From: Alcaligenaceae bacterium
GTDB lineage: Bacteria; Pseudomonadota; Gammaproteobacteria; Burkholderiales; Burkholderiaceae_B
NCBI GenBank assembly: GCA_029268265.1
Contig: JAJUGH010000002.1
Location: forward strand, 1-36,365
Direction of reading: 5' to 3'
Length of the DNA stretch: 36,365 bases
Numbering within the stretch: position 1 is the first letter of the stretch; each line of letters opens with the position of its first letter. A program made the position numbers and the translations under genes. Under the pieces are notes generated by a model. That model was not told where the DNA came from. It saw nothing but the letters and a program-made list of their open reading frames with translations, and searched no databases. This document shows, piece after piece, positions 1 through 9,740 of this stretch.

Positions 1-251
1 AGCAGAAAGGCGGGCAACGTCAACAAATCGCCCCCACCTTCCAGAGCGTCCACGATACGCTTGAGCGCAACGGGCACCAGGACCGCGAAGACTTTGGCAA
101 TGACGAGCAGCACCAGCGCCACCGCCACGCGTCGACGGAACCGCCACAACACCTCACCCACGCGGCGAAAAAGCTCCCGCCGGGCGAATACAGATAAGGG
201 AACCTCTGTGTCCGCGCCTGCGGCGCCGCCACCAGCCTTCTTCTGAACCAT
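1..251 (-). CDS. ABC transporter, ATM1/HMT1-type exporter, N-terminal fragment (continues off the window)
   Basis: Reverse-strand reading from ATG at 251 gives MVQKKAGGGAAGADTEVPLSVFARRELFRRVGEVLWRFRRRVAVALVLLVIAKVFAVLVPVALKRIVDALEGGG..., typical of the first TM segment of ATM1-type exporters; open to the window edge. Confidence 0.7.
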   Translation of the reverse strand, partial: MVQKKAGGGAAGADTEVPLSVFARRELFRRVGEVLWRFRRRVAVALVLLVIAKVFAVLVPVALKRIVDALEGGGDLLTLPAFL

Positions 252-350
252 GGCCCGCGGCGGCAATCACCATGCCTGCTCAGGGCCTTCCCCTCTTCTA
301 CCGGCGCGCGCAAGGCGGTATGCTGCGCGCTGCACTTCTGGAACCTGAGC

Positions 351-1637
351 ATGTCCGCAAGCAGTACACCGATCACATCCAACCGAGAAAGCCCTTATGC
401 CTGGATGCGGCTGATTGCATCGCTAGTGCTCATGACCCTCGGCGGTTCCGGCATGTACGCCATCACGGTGATGCTGCCGGCCGTCCAGGCAGAATTCGCC
501 GTTTCGCGCTCCATGGCGTCGCTTCCCTATACCGTCACGATGATCGGCTTCGGCCTTGGCGGCATCCTGATGGGAAAGCTGTCCGACCGACACGGGATCA
601 TCGTCACCATACTGACCGGTACGCTGGCCCTGAGCGCCGGCTATGTGCTTTCGGGGGCGGCGCCCGGCATCTGGACATTCACGCTGGCCCACGGCCTGAT
701 CGTGGGCGTGCTCGGTACCGCCGCCACGTTTGCGCCCCTGGTGGCCGACACCGGCCAGTGGTTCGACCGCCGCCGAGGCATTGCGTTGGCGATCTGCATG
801 AGCGGCAACTATCTGGCCGGCGCGGTGTGGCCGCCCATCGTCCAGCATTTCATGCAGACCGAGGGCTGGCGCAGCACCTACGTGGGCATGGGGCTGTTCT
901 GCCTGGTCGCCATGCTGCCGCTCACACTCTTCTATCGGCGCGCCACCCCGAATCTGGCCGCCGCCGCAACTGCGGCCTCGGCGACACGTACCGACTCCCG
1001 CCCCCATCTGCGCGAGATTGCTGCCTCTGATCCAGCAAGACCGCTCGGCATGTCCCCCGCCGCGCTTCAGACTCTGCTGAGCATTGCCGGAGTGGCTTGT
1101 TGCGTCGCCATGGCCATGCCCCAGGTGCACATCGTGGCCCTATGCGGCGATCTCGGCTATGGGCTGGCTCGTGGCGCCGAAATGCTGTCGTTGATGCTGG
1201 GACTGGGCATCGTCAGCCGGCTGGTGTCGGGATGGATCTCCGATCACATTGGCGGGCTGCGCACCTTGTGGCTGGGCTCGCTCCTGCAGGGTATTGCCCT
1301 GATCCTGTTCCTGAACAGCTCGGGCCTGACCTCGCTCTACCTTATTTCCGGCCTGTTCGGGCTCTTCCAGGGCGGGATCGTGCCCTCATACGCACTCATT
1401 GTGCGGGAGTATTTTGCGCCGGCGGAAGCCGGCACGCGTGTCGGAACGGTGCTCATGGCCACGCTCATGGGAATGGCACTCGGCGGGTGGATGGCAGGCG
1501 CACTGTACGACATGACCGGCAGCTATGATGCCGCCTTTTTGAACGGCATTGCATGGAACGCGCTGAACCTGCTGATTATCAGCGGCTTGCTCCTAAAGGC
1601 GCGAGGACTTAAAAAAATAATCAAGAATTACCCGTAA
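351..1637 (+). CDS. MFS transporter
   Basis: 428 aa, about 12 hydrophobic segments, MFS loop motif GKLSDRHG after TM2 and SGWISDHIGG in the second half. Confidence 0.88.
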   Translation: MSASSTPITSNRESPYAWMRLIASLVLMTLGGSGMYAITVMLPAVQAEFAVSRSMASLPYTVTMIGFGLGGILMGKLSDRHGIIVTILTGTLALSAGYVLSGAAPGIWTFTLAHGLIVGVLGTAATFAPLVADTGQWFDRRRGIALAICMSGNYLAGAVWPPIVQHFMQTEGWRSTYVGMGLFCLVAMLPLTLFYRRATPNLAAAATAASATRTDSRPHLREIAASDPARPLGMSPAALQTLLSIAGVACCVAMAMPQVHIVALCGDLGYGLARGAEMLSLMLGLGIVSRLVSGWISDHIGGLRTLWLGSLLQGIALILFLNSSGLTSLYLISGLFGLFQGGIVPSYALIVREYFAPAEAGTRVGTVLMATLMGMALGGWMAGALYDMTGSYDAAFLNGIAWNALNLLIISGLLLKARGLKKIIKNYP

Positions 1638-1706
1638 GTCTCTAATAAATCGCGCATTTCTCTGATATCATCGCATCCATTAGCGCTGCCGACCTGCCTT
1701 ACGCCC

Positions 1707-2582
1707 ATGCCCACCGCTTTCTTCTCCCGATTCGCTGCCCGCTCCCTGCTGTGTCTCGGCCTGGCAGCGCCGGCCTTTTCCGCGTACGCCGAACCCGATT
1801 TCGCCTCGATCGATGCGGCACTTCGCGCCGAAGTCGCATTGGTGGTCGACCTCGACCATGACACCACGGTCTACGCCAAGAATGTCGATCACCTCCGGCC
1901 CATTGCTTCCATCACGAAACTGATGACGGCCCTGGTGGTCGCGGAAGCGGGCCTGCCCATGGACGAAGTGCTCACCATTGCCGATGAAGACGTCGACCGC
2001 ATGAGATTTTCGCGTTCCCGTCTGGCCGTGGGCACCCGCCTGACCCGCGGCGAAATGCTGCATCTGTCGCTGATGTCTTCCGAGAACCGCGCCGCCAATG
2101 CCCTGGGCCGCCATTATCCCGGCGGCCTTCCCGCATTCGTGCGCGCCATGAACGACAAGGCGCGTGCGCTGGGCATGCGTCACAGCCGCTTCGTCGAGCC
2201 CACCGGTCTGTCCAGCGACAATGTCGCCACCTCGCGCGATCTGGTGAAGCTTCTGCGCGCAGCAAACAATCATCCGGTGATCCGTCACTACGCGACCGAC
2301 GACACGGAAGTCTTCGATGTCGGCCGCGGCCGGCAACTCACCTATAACAACAGCAATCGCCTTATTCGCCGCAAGGACTGGGACATCCGTCTCTCCAAGA
2401 CGGGCTTCATCAACGAAGCCGGCGAATGTCTGGTCATGCTCACGCATATCGACGGCCGGGATCTGGCCATCGTGCTGCTGAATTCCAACGAGCGCTACTC
2501 CCGCGTACGCGACGCCACGCGCATCCGCAAGCTGGTGGAATCGAGCAGCCCTACGGTGGCCATGGCAAGAAACGGCTCCTGA
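1707..2582 (+). CDS. pbpG: D-alanyl-D-alanine endopeptidase (PBP7 family, peptidase S11)
   Basis: Signal peptide; motifs SITKLMTA (SxxK), SSENRAAN (SxN) and KTG in SKTGFINEAG. Confidence 0.9.
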   Translation: MPTAFFSRFAARSLLCLGLAAPAFSAYAEPDFASIDAALRAEVALVVDLDHDTTVYAKNVDHLRPIASITKLMTALVVAEAGLPMDEVLTIADEDVDRMRFSRSRLAVGTRLTRGEMLHLSLMSSENRAANALGRHYPGGLPAFVRAMNDKARALGMRHSRFVEPTGLSSDNVATSRDLVKLLRAANNHPVIRHYATDDTEVFDVGRGRQLTYNNSNRLIRRKDWDIRLSKTGFINEAGECLVMLTHIDGRDLAIVLLNSNERYSRVRDATRIRKLVESSSPTVAMARNGS

Positions 2583-2586
2583 GTCG

Positions 2587-3363
2587 ATGTGCATAGCCTA
2601 TCTGAGCCTGGGCGCCAACCCGCACTGGCCTGTCTTCATTGCCGCCAATCGAGACGAGTTCCATAAGCGGGCGGCCCTGCCCGCGGCGCCGTGGCCCGAA
2701 CATCCTTCATTGATCGCAGGACGCGACCTCAGTGCCGGCGGGACCTGGCTGGGAATGACCCACGCAGGGCGATGGGCACTACTCACCAATTTCCGTGATC
2801 CCGGCGCTCATCGCGAGGATCGGACCAGTCGCGGTCACCTGGTGAGCGACTATCTGCTCGGTAATGCGGCGCCGCACGAGTATGCGAAGAAGGTCCACGC
2901 GCAATCAGATCAATACAACGGCTTCAATCTGCTGGTGGGCGACGGACTCAACGCCTGGTATGTCGGCAATCACAGCGCTGATCCTCCCTTGCGTCTGGCA
3001 CCCGGCCGCTACGCCCTCTCGAACCACGCGCTGGATACGCCCTGGCCCAAGGTGGAACGATTGCGTGAGCAACTCGACCTGCTCATGCCCGTGGGAGATG
3101 AGCTGGTGCTGGAACCCGTGTACGCCGCATTGCGCGACACATCCCGCCCCGATGATGACGCGCTCCCGAATACGGGTGTGCCGCTGGATACCGAAAAATT
3201 GTTGAGCAGCATTTTCATCGTGAGTCCCAATTACGGAACGCGATGCTCGACCATCATTGCCCGGGATCCTGCCGGCCGTGGAATTTTCAGTGAAACGACC
3301 TATGATCCTCAGGGACAGGCGGTGGAACGGCACGACTGGCCGTTGAACTTCAGTGCACCGTAG
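2587..3363 (+). CDS. NRDE (TANGO2-like) family protein
   Basis: Starts MCIAYLSLGANPHWPVFIAANRDEF: N-terminal Cys plus the NRDE motif. Confidence 0.9.
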   Translation: MCIAYLSLGANPHWPVFIAANRDEFHKRAALPAAPWPEHPSLIAGRDLSAGGTWLGMTHAGRWALLTNFRDPGAHREDRTSRGHLVSDYLLGNAAPHEYAKKVHAQSDQYNGFNLLVGDGLNAWYVGNHSADPPLRLAPGRYALSNHALDTPWPKVERLREQLDLLMPVGDELVLEPVYAALRDTSRPDDDALPNTGVPLDTEKLLSSIFIVSPNYGTRCSTIIARDPAGRGIFSETTYDPQGQAVERHDWPLNFSAP

Positions 3364-4021
3364 GCGGCGTGTCGGGGTCTTCGCCACAAGCCGCCCCACC
3401 ACTCTGGCGGTCCTGTTGCTCCAGCTCTCCATAGGCTGCCTGCCAGCTTCGTAGCGGCACACAGGTCTGCAGGCGAACGATGGCCTGCTCGATGAGAGCC
3501 GAATGCATTTCGTGCCCCACGCTCGAGGCGACATCCACCGTGGCATCTGCCTTGATGGAACTCAGATGCCGCATCATGTCTTCCACTTCTTTCAGCGGCA
3601 GCAGGCGATCAGCGGCGCCATGGAACAGATGGACCATGGTGGTTTCGGGCAAGGAAGCCGGCGTCTCGGAATAAAGCCCTGAAAATGCAAGGACCCGCCC
3701 CGCCAGGTCGGCATGCTGGCGACTGGCGTCCAGGGCCATGCGCGCCCCTTGAGAGAAACCGGCCAGGGCGGTCTGTTCACCTGAGATACCGTAATGTTGC
3801 TGGACCCGCCGAATGAAGACGACAAGTTCGTCGAGATGTGCCTCGTCGTGGGCGGGAGGCAGAATCAGCATGGCCAGGGGAAACGCTTTTTTCAGCGCGT
3901 CGGCCAAGGGAAACAGTTGTTCGGGACCGGCTGCTTCTCCGTGAAGCAGGACGAACAGGAGATTGGGTTTTTCTTCCTTGGGAACGAAGGCGAGCGTGGC
4001 GGAAAAATCGATGGCTGTCAT
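3350..4021 (-). CDS. alpha/beta hydrolase, carboxylesterase/phospholipase family (YpfH-like)
   Basis: FVLLHGEAAGPEQLFPLADAL, nucleophile elbow AGFSQGARMAL, and SVGHEMHSALI containing the catalytic His. Confidence 0.85.
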   Translation of the reverse strand: MTAIDFSATLAFVPKEEKPNLLFVLLHGEAAGPEQLFPLADALKKAFPLAMLILPPAHDEAHLDELVVFIRRVQQHYGISGEQTALAGFSQGARMALDASRQHADLAGRVLAFSGLYSETPASLPETTMVHLFHGAADRLLPLKEVEDMMRHLSSIKADATVDVASSVGHEMHSALIEQAIVRLQTCVPLRSWQAAYGELEQQDRQSGGAACGEDPDTPPTVH

Positions 4022-4089
4022 GACCTGGGCGGATACGGGTATCCCTCATTTTACTTCGCATGAGGCGCAACGTCCTTGCCCCAGGGGAT

Positions 4090-4119
4090 TTGTGGAACCA
4101 CTGTCCATTACTGTATATT
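4090..4119 (+). promoter_or_regulatory. Putative promoter of the imuA-imuB-dnaE2 cassette (TTGTGG-18-TATATT)
   Basis: -35-like TTGTGG at 4090-4095, -10-like TATATT at 4114-4119; the -10 lies within the LexA box. Confidence 0.5.
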
Positions 4120-4126
4120 TGTACAG
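4111..4126 (+). promoter_or_regulatory. LexA (SOS) box CTGTATATTTGTACAG
   Basis: Exact CTGT-N8-ACAG match 15 nt before the imuA ATG. Confidence 0.88.
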
Positions 4127-4140
4127 TGAAATAACAGAAG

Positions 4141-4833
4141 ATGGTCTTCGCCATGAATCCCCAAGCCTTGCTGCATCGGCATCCTGAACGCATCCATCCG
4201 GCGTTGTGGCGCGCCACCCAATTGGCGCGGCCGACCCGCCCCACCGTGGCCACCGGCTTTGCAAGCCTCGACCACGCATTACCCGGCCAGGGCTGGCCCG
4301 TGGGCCAGATCATCGAACTCATGCTCGAGCAATCAGGCTGCGGAGAAATGCAGCTCTTTCGTCACGCCCTGGCGCGGCAATACCCCGAACGCAGCATCGC
4401 ACTGGTACGCCCCCCTCATCCCCCCTGCATACAGGCCTGGGCTGCGTGGCAGCTTGCTCCGGAACGTCTGCTTTGGCTGCAACCTTCGTCCACCCCTGAT
4501 GCCCTCTGGGCCACCGAGCAGATTATCCGGCACAACGTATGCGCCGCCGTCTTTTGCTGGGCCCACCCCATTCTTCCGGCCAGCTTGCGCAAGCTCCAGC
4601 TGCTGGCTCAGCAAAGCGACACCCTGTGCATCGTCTTGCGCCCCGCTTCAGCCGCCAGCCAGGCCAGCCATGCGGCCTTGCGGCTGGCCGTCCAGCCCCG
4701 CCGCCGGGGCATGCTGCTGCACATTCTCAAGCGTCAGGGCGCGGGCATTGCGCCCCCGCTCGAGCTTCAACTGTACGCCCCTGTCCGCAAGGCGGCTAAT
4801 CATGATGTTGTGGATCTGCCTGAAATGGCCTGA
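4141..4833 (+). CDS. imuA: ImuA, translesion synthesis-associated RecA-like protein
   Basis: TGFASLDHALPGQGWPVGQIIELMLEQSGCGEMQLFRHAL; lies directly before imuB and dnaE2. An alternative start is at 4153. Confidence 0.88.
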   Translation: MVFAMNPQALLHRHPERIHPALWRATQLARPTRPTVATGFASLDHALPGQGWPVGQIIELMLEQSGCGEMQLFRHALARQYPERSIALVRPPHPPCIQAWAAWQLAPERLLWLQPSSTPDALWATEQIIRHNVCAAVFCWAHPILPASLRKLQLLAQQSDTLCIVLRPASAASQASHAALRLAVQPRRRGMLLHILKRQGAGIAPPLELQLYAPVRKAANHDVVDLPEMA

Positions 4834-6070
4834 AGGCGACTTGCAACCCCTGGCCTTGTCCATGTTGCAGTACAGCCCGCGGGTAGCCTGCTTCCGGCAC
4901 GACTCCGTGGTGCTGGAAGTCGCAGGCAGCCTGTCGCTGTTCAAAGGCGTCCGTTCACTCTGCCGGCAGGTCCTGCATACCGCTCGCCAGCTCTCGCCCA
5001 TGATACGCCTGGGCATGGCGCCTTCCGCCACAGGAGCCTGGTTGCTTGCGGGCGCCGCCGCCCCCAGGCGTGTCTTGCGTCCATCCACCCTGCAGCCATG
5101 CCTTGACCCTCTGCCAGTCACCAGCCTGCCGGAGTTTCTTCCCTACCAGCCATGGCTTGAAAACATCGGCTGCCTCACCCTGGGCAGCCTGCGCAAGCTG
5201 CCGCGGCAGGGCTTGCAACAGCGCAGCAGCCCCGTTTTGCTACATGGTCTGGACACCGCCTACGGCCGAACCTCTGAAAGCATTTCCTGGTTCGTTCCGC
5301 CCGGAACCTTTCGCCAGACCCTCGAGCCGGACTTTCACCTTCAGCAGGCCGATGCCATCCTGGCGGCAAGCCAGCCTCTGCTGCACGCGCTATGCGGCTG
5401 GCTGCACGGCCGGCAGGAAGCCCTGCATGAACTCACACTGCTGATGCACCACGAAAAGGGGCGTTCGGCCGTCGCACCCACCCCTGTGGCCTTGCGCTTC
5501 TCTGACGCCACCTGGCGAATCGAAGACTTCAATCGCCTGTTTCGGGAAAGCCTGCAACACCATCGGCTGCATAGGCGGATCGCCGCGCTGGAGCTCGTGG
5601 CGGGCACCCCGCATCCTCGCACTCCGGCCAACGACACCCTCTTCCCGGATCCGTCACGCCGAGCCCAGGATGAAAGCCGCCTGCTGGACCTGTTGTCGGC
5701 GCGCCTGGGGCAAGAGAACATCCGATGGCCCTGCCCCAATCCTCACCCCCTTCCCGAGATCGCCAATGAATGGGTTCAGGGGCCGGTCAAACCGGCCGCC
5801 AGAACCTGGCCGGCGGTGGCGAAGAGCCGCCCTTTCTGGTTGCTGCCACAGCCCAAGGCCTTGTCAGTTCATCAGGAACGGCCTGTCCATCAGGGGCAGC
5901 CTCTACGCCTGGTTCAGGGGCCGGAGCGCATTGAAACGGGTTGGTGGAGCTCCCTGGGCCATCAGCGCCGAGACTACTTCGTGGCGGAAGACGCCCGGGG
6001 TGCCCGCTATTGGATTTACCGCGAACGCGAAACGGGTGAAGGCTGGTTTCTGCACGGCCTGTTCTCCTGA
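4802..6070 (+). CDS. imuB: ImuB-like Y-family DNA polymerase homologue (apparently N-terminally shortened)
   Basis: MMLWICLKWPEGDLQPLALSMLQYSPRVACFRHDSVVLEVAGSLSLFKGVRSLC...; C-terminal SRPFWLLPQPKAL and RRDYFVAEDARGARYWIYRE...GWFLHGLF typical of ImuB; overlaps the imuA 3' end. Confidence 0.85.
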   Translation: MMLWICLKWPEGDLQPLALSMLQYSPRVACFRHDSVVLEVAGSLSLFKGVRSLCRQVLHTARQLSPMIRLGMAPSATGAWLLAGAAAPRRVLRPSTLQPCLDPLPVTSLPEFLPYQPWLENIGCLTLGSLRKLPRQGLQQRSSPVLLHGLDTAYGRTSESISWFVPPGTFRQTLEPDFHLQQADAILAASQPLLHALCGWLHGRQEALHELTLLMHHEKGRSAVAPTPVALRFSDATWRIEDFNRLFRESLQHHRLHRRIAALELVAGTPHPRTPANDTLFPDPSRRAQDESRLLDLLSARLGQENIRWPCPNPHPLPEIANEWVQGPVKPAARTWPAVAKSRPFWLLPQPKALSVHQERPVHQGQPLRLVQGPERIETGWWSSLGHQRRDYFVAEDARGARYWIYRERETGEGWFLHGLFS

Positions 6071-6110
6071 AATCCTCCATGATTCCGAGCCATCTGTCTG
6101 AGGCCATCTC

Positions 6111-9100
6111 ATGAATACGCCTTTTCCCTTTCTGAGCGCCTACGCCGAGCTGGACTGCATTTCCAACTTCACCTTCCTGACCGGGGCCTCTCACCCCGAA
6201 GAGCTGGTCGAGCGTGCTGCCAAGCTGGGCTACGAAGCTCTGGCTCTGTGTGACGACTGTTCGCTGGCCGGCGTGGTGCGCGCTCATCAGGAAGCCTTGC
6301 GCCAGAACCTGCATCTGATCATCGGCAGCCGCTTCCACTTGCAGGAAGGCATGGAAATCCTTGCCCTGGCCTGCAACACCAACGGCTACGGCAATCTGTC
6401 GGAAACCATCACGCTGGCACGCAGGCGCAGCGCAAAAGGCGAATATCGCCTGAGCCTGAACGATCTTTCTCATCCACCTGCCGGGCTGGAACATCTGCGC
6501 GGACTGCCCGATTGCCTGATCATCTTCAAGCCCGATAACGATCCTGACCCCGCGCGGCTCGATGAACACCTGCGGCGATTGCGTGAAGTCTTCCCCCGCA
6601 AGCTCTGGATAGGCGTGGCCCTGCATTACGGCCCCAGCGACTCCCGCCACCTGGCCACGCTGGAACAGGCGGGAAAGCAGCATGGCCTTGTATTGGTTGC
6701 GCTGGGCGGCGTGGAGATGCATCAGCGCTCGCGCCAACCTCTGCACGATGCCCTGACGGCGATCCGGCATGGCCGCAGCGTTCCTGAAGTGATCGAACAT
6801 CTGCATCCCAATGCAGAGCGGCACCTGCGCGGCCGGCTGCGGCTGGCCAACCTGTATCCCCCGCCCCTGCTCCAGGAGACGCTGCGCATCCGCGAGCATT
6901 GCCGCTTTTCCCTGGAACAGGCCACCCGTCTATATCGCTATCCGAAGGAGATCGTTCCCCAAGGCCTGACCCCGACACAATATCTGCGCCAGGAAACCCT
7001 GGCCGGTGCGAACCGACGCTATCCGCAAGGGATTCCTCCCTCGGTGATGAAGCAGCTGGAAACGGAGCTGTCCATCATTGCCGAGCTGGAATATGAATCC
7101 TATTTCCTTACGGTCTACGACATCGTGCGGTTCGCGCGCAGCCGCGACATCCTCTGCCAGGGCCGGGGCTCTGCCGCCAACTCGGCAGTGTGCTATTGCC
7201 TGGGAATCACCGAAGTCGACCCTCTGGATGGCAACTCCCTGTTCGCCCGTTTCATCAGCCGCGCCCGTAACGAACCTCCCGACATCGACGTGGATTTCGA
7301 ACATCAGCGGCGCGAGGAAGTCATCCAGTACATCTATGAGCGTTATGGTCGTGACCGGGCCGCCCTGGCAGCCGTGGCCATCACCTATAGGCATCGCAGC
7401 GCCGTGCGCGATGCAGGCAAGGCACTGGGCATCCCCGATGACCCCATCGAGCAGGTTGCCAAGTCGTTCCAGTACTGGAGCGGCAAAAAGGAACTGCTGG
7501 AAAAAATCAACGAACAGGAACTCGTTCTGGGCGAGCGGCAGGTACGCCTGTGGGCCGGTCTCGCGCACGCCCTGAAAGGTTTTCCCCGGCATCTATCGCA
7601 GCATCCGGGAGGCTTCGTGATCTCTCACGGCCCGCTTTCGCGGCTCGTTCCCATTGAGAACGCAGCCATGCCGGACCGCAGCGTGGTGCAATGGGACAAG
7701 GATGATCTGGACGCCATGGGCCTGCTCAAGGTCGATGTGCTGGGGCTAGGCATGCTCAGCGCGCTGCAGCGCAGCCTGAAGCTGGTGAGCAAATTGCGTG
7801 GGGAACCTTTCGGCCTGCCCGACATTCCCCTGCACGACGACCCCACTTTCGAGATGATCCGGAAGGCCGACACGATCGGCGTCTTCCAGATCGAATCCCG
7901 CGCCCAGATGAGCATGCTGCCGCGCATGAAACCGGAAAAATTCTATGATCTGGTGATCCAGGTGGCGATCGTGCGGCCCGGCCCCATCCAGGGAGGCATG
8001 GTCCATCCCTACCTGCGGCGGCGCCAGGGCAATGAAAAGGCCAAGAGTCCCTCTGTAGAACTGGAAAAAGTCCTGGCCCGCACCTTGGGCATCCCCATCT
8101 TCCAGGAACAGGCCATGCAGATCGCCATGGTCGCGGCCAATTTCACCGCCGATGAAGCCGACCAGCTAAGGCGGGCCATGGCAGCCTGGCGGCGGCGTGG
8201 CGGTGTGGATGTCTTTCGCCAGCGTCTGCTGGACGGCATGACAAGCAAGGGCTATGAAAAGGATTTTGCCGAACAGATCTTCAGCCAGCTGGAAGGCTTC
8301 GGGAGCTACGGCTTTCCCGAAAGCCATGCCGCCAGTTTCGCCAAACTCGCTTATTTCAGCGCTTGGCTCAAATGCCATGAGCCGGCTGCCTTCCTGGCTG
8401 CACTACTGAACTCCCAACCCATGGGTTTTTATGCCCCAAGCCAACTGGTGCAGGATGCGAAGCGCCATGGCGTGGAGGTCCGCCCCGCGGATGTTCAGTA
8501 CAGCGATTGGGACGCCACCCTGGAAACGGTATCCGGGTCGGGTGCAGTTCGGCTGGGGTTGGGACAGGTATCGGGGTTATCTCAACAGGCGGGCCGGCGC
8601 ATCGAAGAGGCGCGGGCGCAAGCGCCCTTCACCTGCCTGCAGGATCTCGCCGTTCGTGCCGCGCTGGACCGGCGGGACATGAACGCGCTGGCCGCCGCCA
8701 ACGCCTTGCGGAGCCTGGGAAGCGACCGACGCGCCGCGCAATGGCATTCCGCCCTGATCGCTCCACCGGGCCTGTTGCGTAGCGCCCCCATCCTCGAAGA
8801 GACCATGCCTGCGCTGCCGGGCCTGTCGGAAGGCGAAAGCATCGTGCATGACTATCGCTCCCTGGGTCTTACGCTGGGACGTCATCCCCTGGTGTTGCTA
8901 AGGCCTCAGTTGCAGGCGCGGCGCTTCGTCCCGGCTGCGCAGTTGCAGGCCGACTGGCCCGACCGCCGTCCCGCTCGCGCCTGTGGGCTCGTGACTTCGC
9001 GTCAACGGCCCGGGACGGCCAAGGGCACGATCTTCGTCACCCTGGAAGATGAATCGGGATATGTGAATGTGATTGTCCGCCCCGGGTTGGCTGAAAAGCA

Positions 9101-9248
9101 GCATGCCGAACTGATTTCCGCGGGACTTCTGGGCGTCTATGGCACCTGGCAGCGTCATGAAGCGGTTTGCCACCTGATCGCGGCACGCCTGGTCGATCTC
9201 ACTCCGCTGCTGGGCTCGCTAAGGACGCCCAGCCGTGACTTCCACTAA
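6111..9248 (+). CDS. dnaE2: Error-prone DNA polymerase DnaE2
   Basis: 1045 aa; PHP N-terminus AYAELDCISNFTFLTGASHPEEL; catalytic PPDIDVDFEHQRREEVIQYIYERYG; linked to imuAB. Confidence 0.95.
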   Translation: MNTPFPFLSAYAELDCISNFTFLTGASHPEELVERAAKLGYEALALCDDCSLAGVVRAHQEALRQNLHLIIGSRFHLQEGMEILALACNTNGYGNLSETITLARRRSAKGEYRLSLNDLSHPPAGLEHLRGLPDCLIIFKPDNDPDPARLDEHLRRLREVFPRKLWIGVALHYGPSDSRHLATLEQAGKQHGLVLVALGGVEMHQRSRQPLHDALTAIRHGRSVPEVIEHLHPNAERHLRGRLRLANLYPPPLLQETLRIREHCRFSLEQATRLYRYPKEIVPQGLTPTQYLRQETLAGANRRYPQGIPPSVMKQLETELSIIAELEYESYFLTVYDIVRFARSRDILCQGRGSAANSAVCYCLGITEVDPLDGNSLFARFISRARNEPPDIDVDFEHQRREEVIQYIYERYGRDRAALAAVAITYRHRSAVRDAGKALGIPDDPIEQVAKSFQYWSGKKELLEKINEQELVLGERQVRLWAGLAHALKGFPRHLSQHPGGFVISHGPLSRLVPIENAAMPDRSVVQWDKDDLDAMGLLKVDVLGLGMLSALQRSLKLVSKLRGEPFGLPDIPLHDDPTFEMIRKADTIGVFQIESRAQMSMLPRMKPEKFYDLVIQVAIVRPGPIQGGMVHPYLRRRQGNEKAKSPSVELEKVLARTLGIPIFQEQAMQIAMVAANFTADEADQLRRAMAAWRRRGGVDVFRQRLLDGMTSKGYEKDFAEQIFSQLEGFGSYGFPESHAASFAKLAYFSAWLKCHEPAAFLAALLNSQPMGFYAPSQLVQDAKRHGVEVRPADVQYSDWDATLETVSGSGAVRLGLGQVSGLSQQAGRRIEEARAQAPFTCLQDLAVRAALDRRDMNALAAANALRSLGSDRRAAQWHSALIAPPGLLRSAPILEETMPALPGLSEGESIVHDYRSLGLTLGRHPLVLLRPQLQARRFVPAAQLQADWPDRRPARACGLVTSRQRPGTAKGTIFVTLEDESGYVNVIVRPGLAEKQHAELISAGLLGVYGTWQRHEAVCHLIAARLVDLTPLLGSLRTPSRDFH

Positions 9249-9281
9249 AATTGATCGTTGCAATACAGAAAGGAAAATAGC

Positions 9282-9740
9282 ATGAGCCAGTCGCTCAAGA
9301 CCCGGATTTCCGACGCCGTCAAAGACGCCATGCGCGCCCGCGACACCGCCCGCCTGGGCACCTTGCGCCTCTTGCAGGCCGCGATCAAACAAAAAGAAGT
9401 GGATGAGCGCAAGGATCTCGACGACGCCGAGATCACCGCCATTCTTGAAAAGCAGGTCAAGCAGCGCCGCGAGTCGATCTCGGCCTACGAACAGGCCGGC
9501 CGCCAGGAAACCGCTGATCAGGAAAAGGCCGAAATCGCCGTGCTGCAGGAGTTTCTTCCCCAGGCCGCCGAACCCGCCGAAATTGACGCCGCCATCACGG
9601 CTGCGCTAGAGGAAGTGCAGGCCCAGGGTGTCCAAGGCCCCGCAGCCATGGGTAAAGTCATGGCCATCCTGAAGGCCCGTCTGGCCGGGCGCGCCGATAT
9701 GTCCGCTGTCTCTGCGCAGGTGAAATCCCGCCTGATGTAA
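9282..9740 (+). CDS. GatB/YqeY domain-containing protein
   Basis: MSQSLKTRISDAVKDAMRARDTARLGTLRLLQAAIKQKEVDERKDLDDAEI...VQGPAAMGKVMAILKARLAGRADMSAVSAQVKSRL, the YqeY pattern. Confidence 0.92.
   Translation: MSQSLKTRISDAVKDAMRARDTARLGTLRLLQAAIKQKEVDERKDLDDAEITAILEKQVKQRRESISAYEQAGRQETADQEKAEIAVLQEFLPQAAEPAEIDAAITAALEEVQAQGVQGPAAMGKVMAILKARLAGRADMSAVSAQVKSRLM

Noticed and set aside
272-1130. Long overlapping ORFs (272..1030 +, 423..1130 -) in the MFS region
   Set aside because: Shadow ORFs of high-GC coding DNA: Arg/His/Pro-rich, no family resemblance, fully within the convincing MFS frame.
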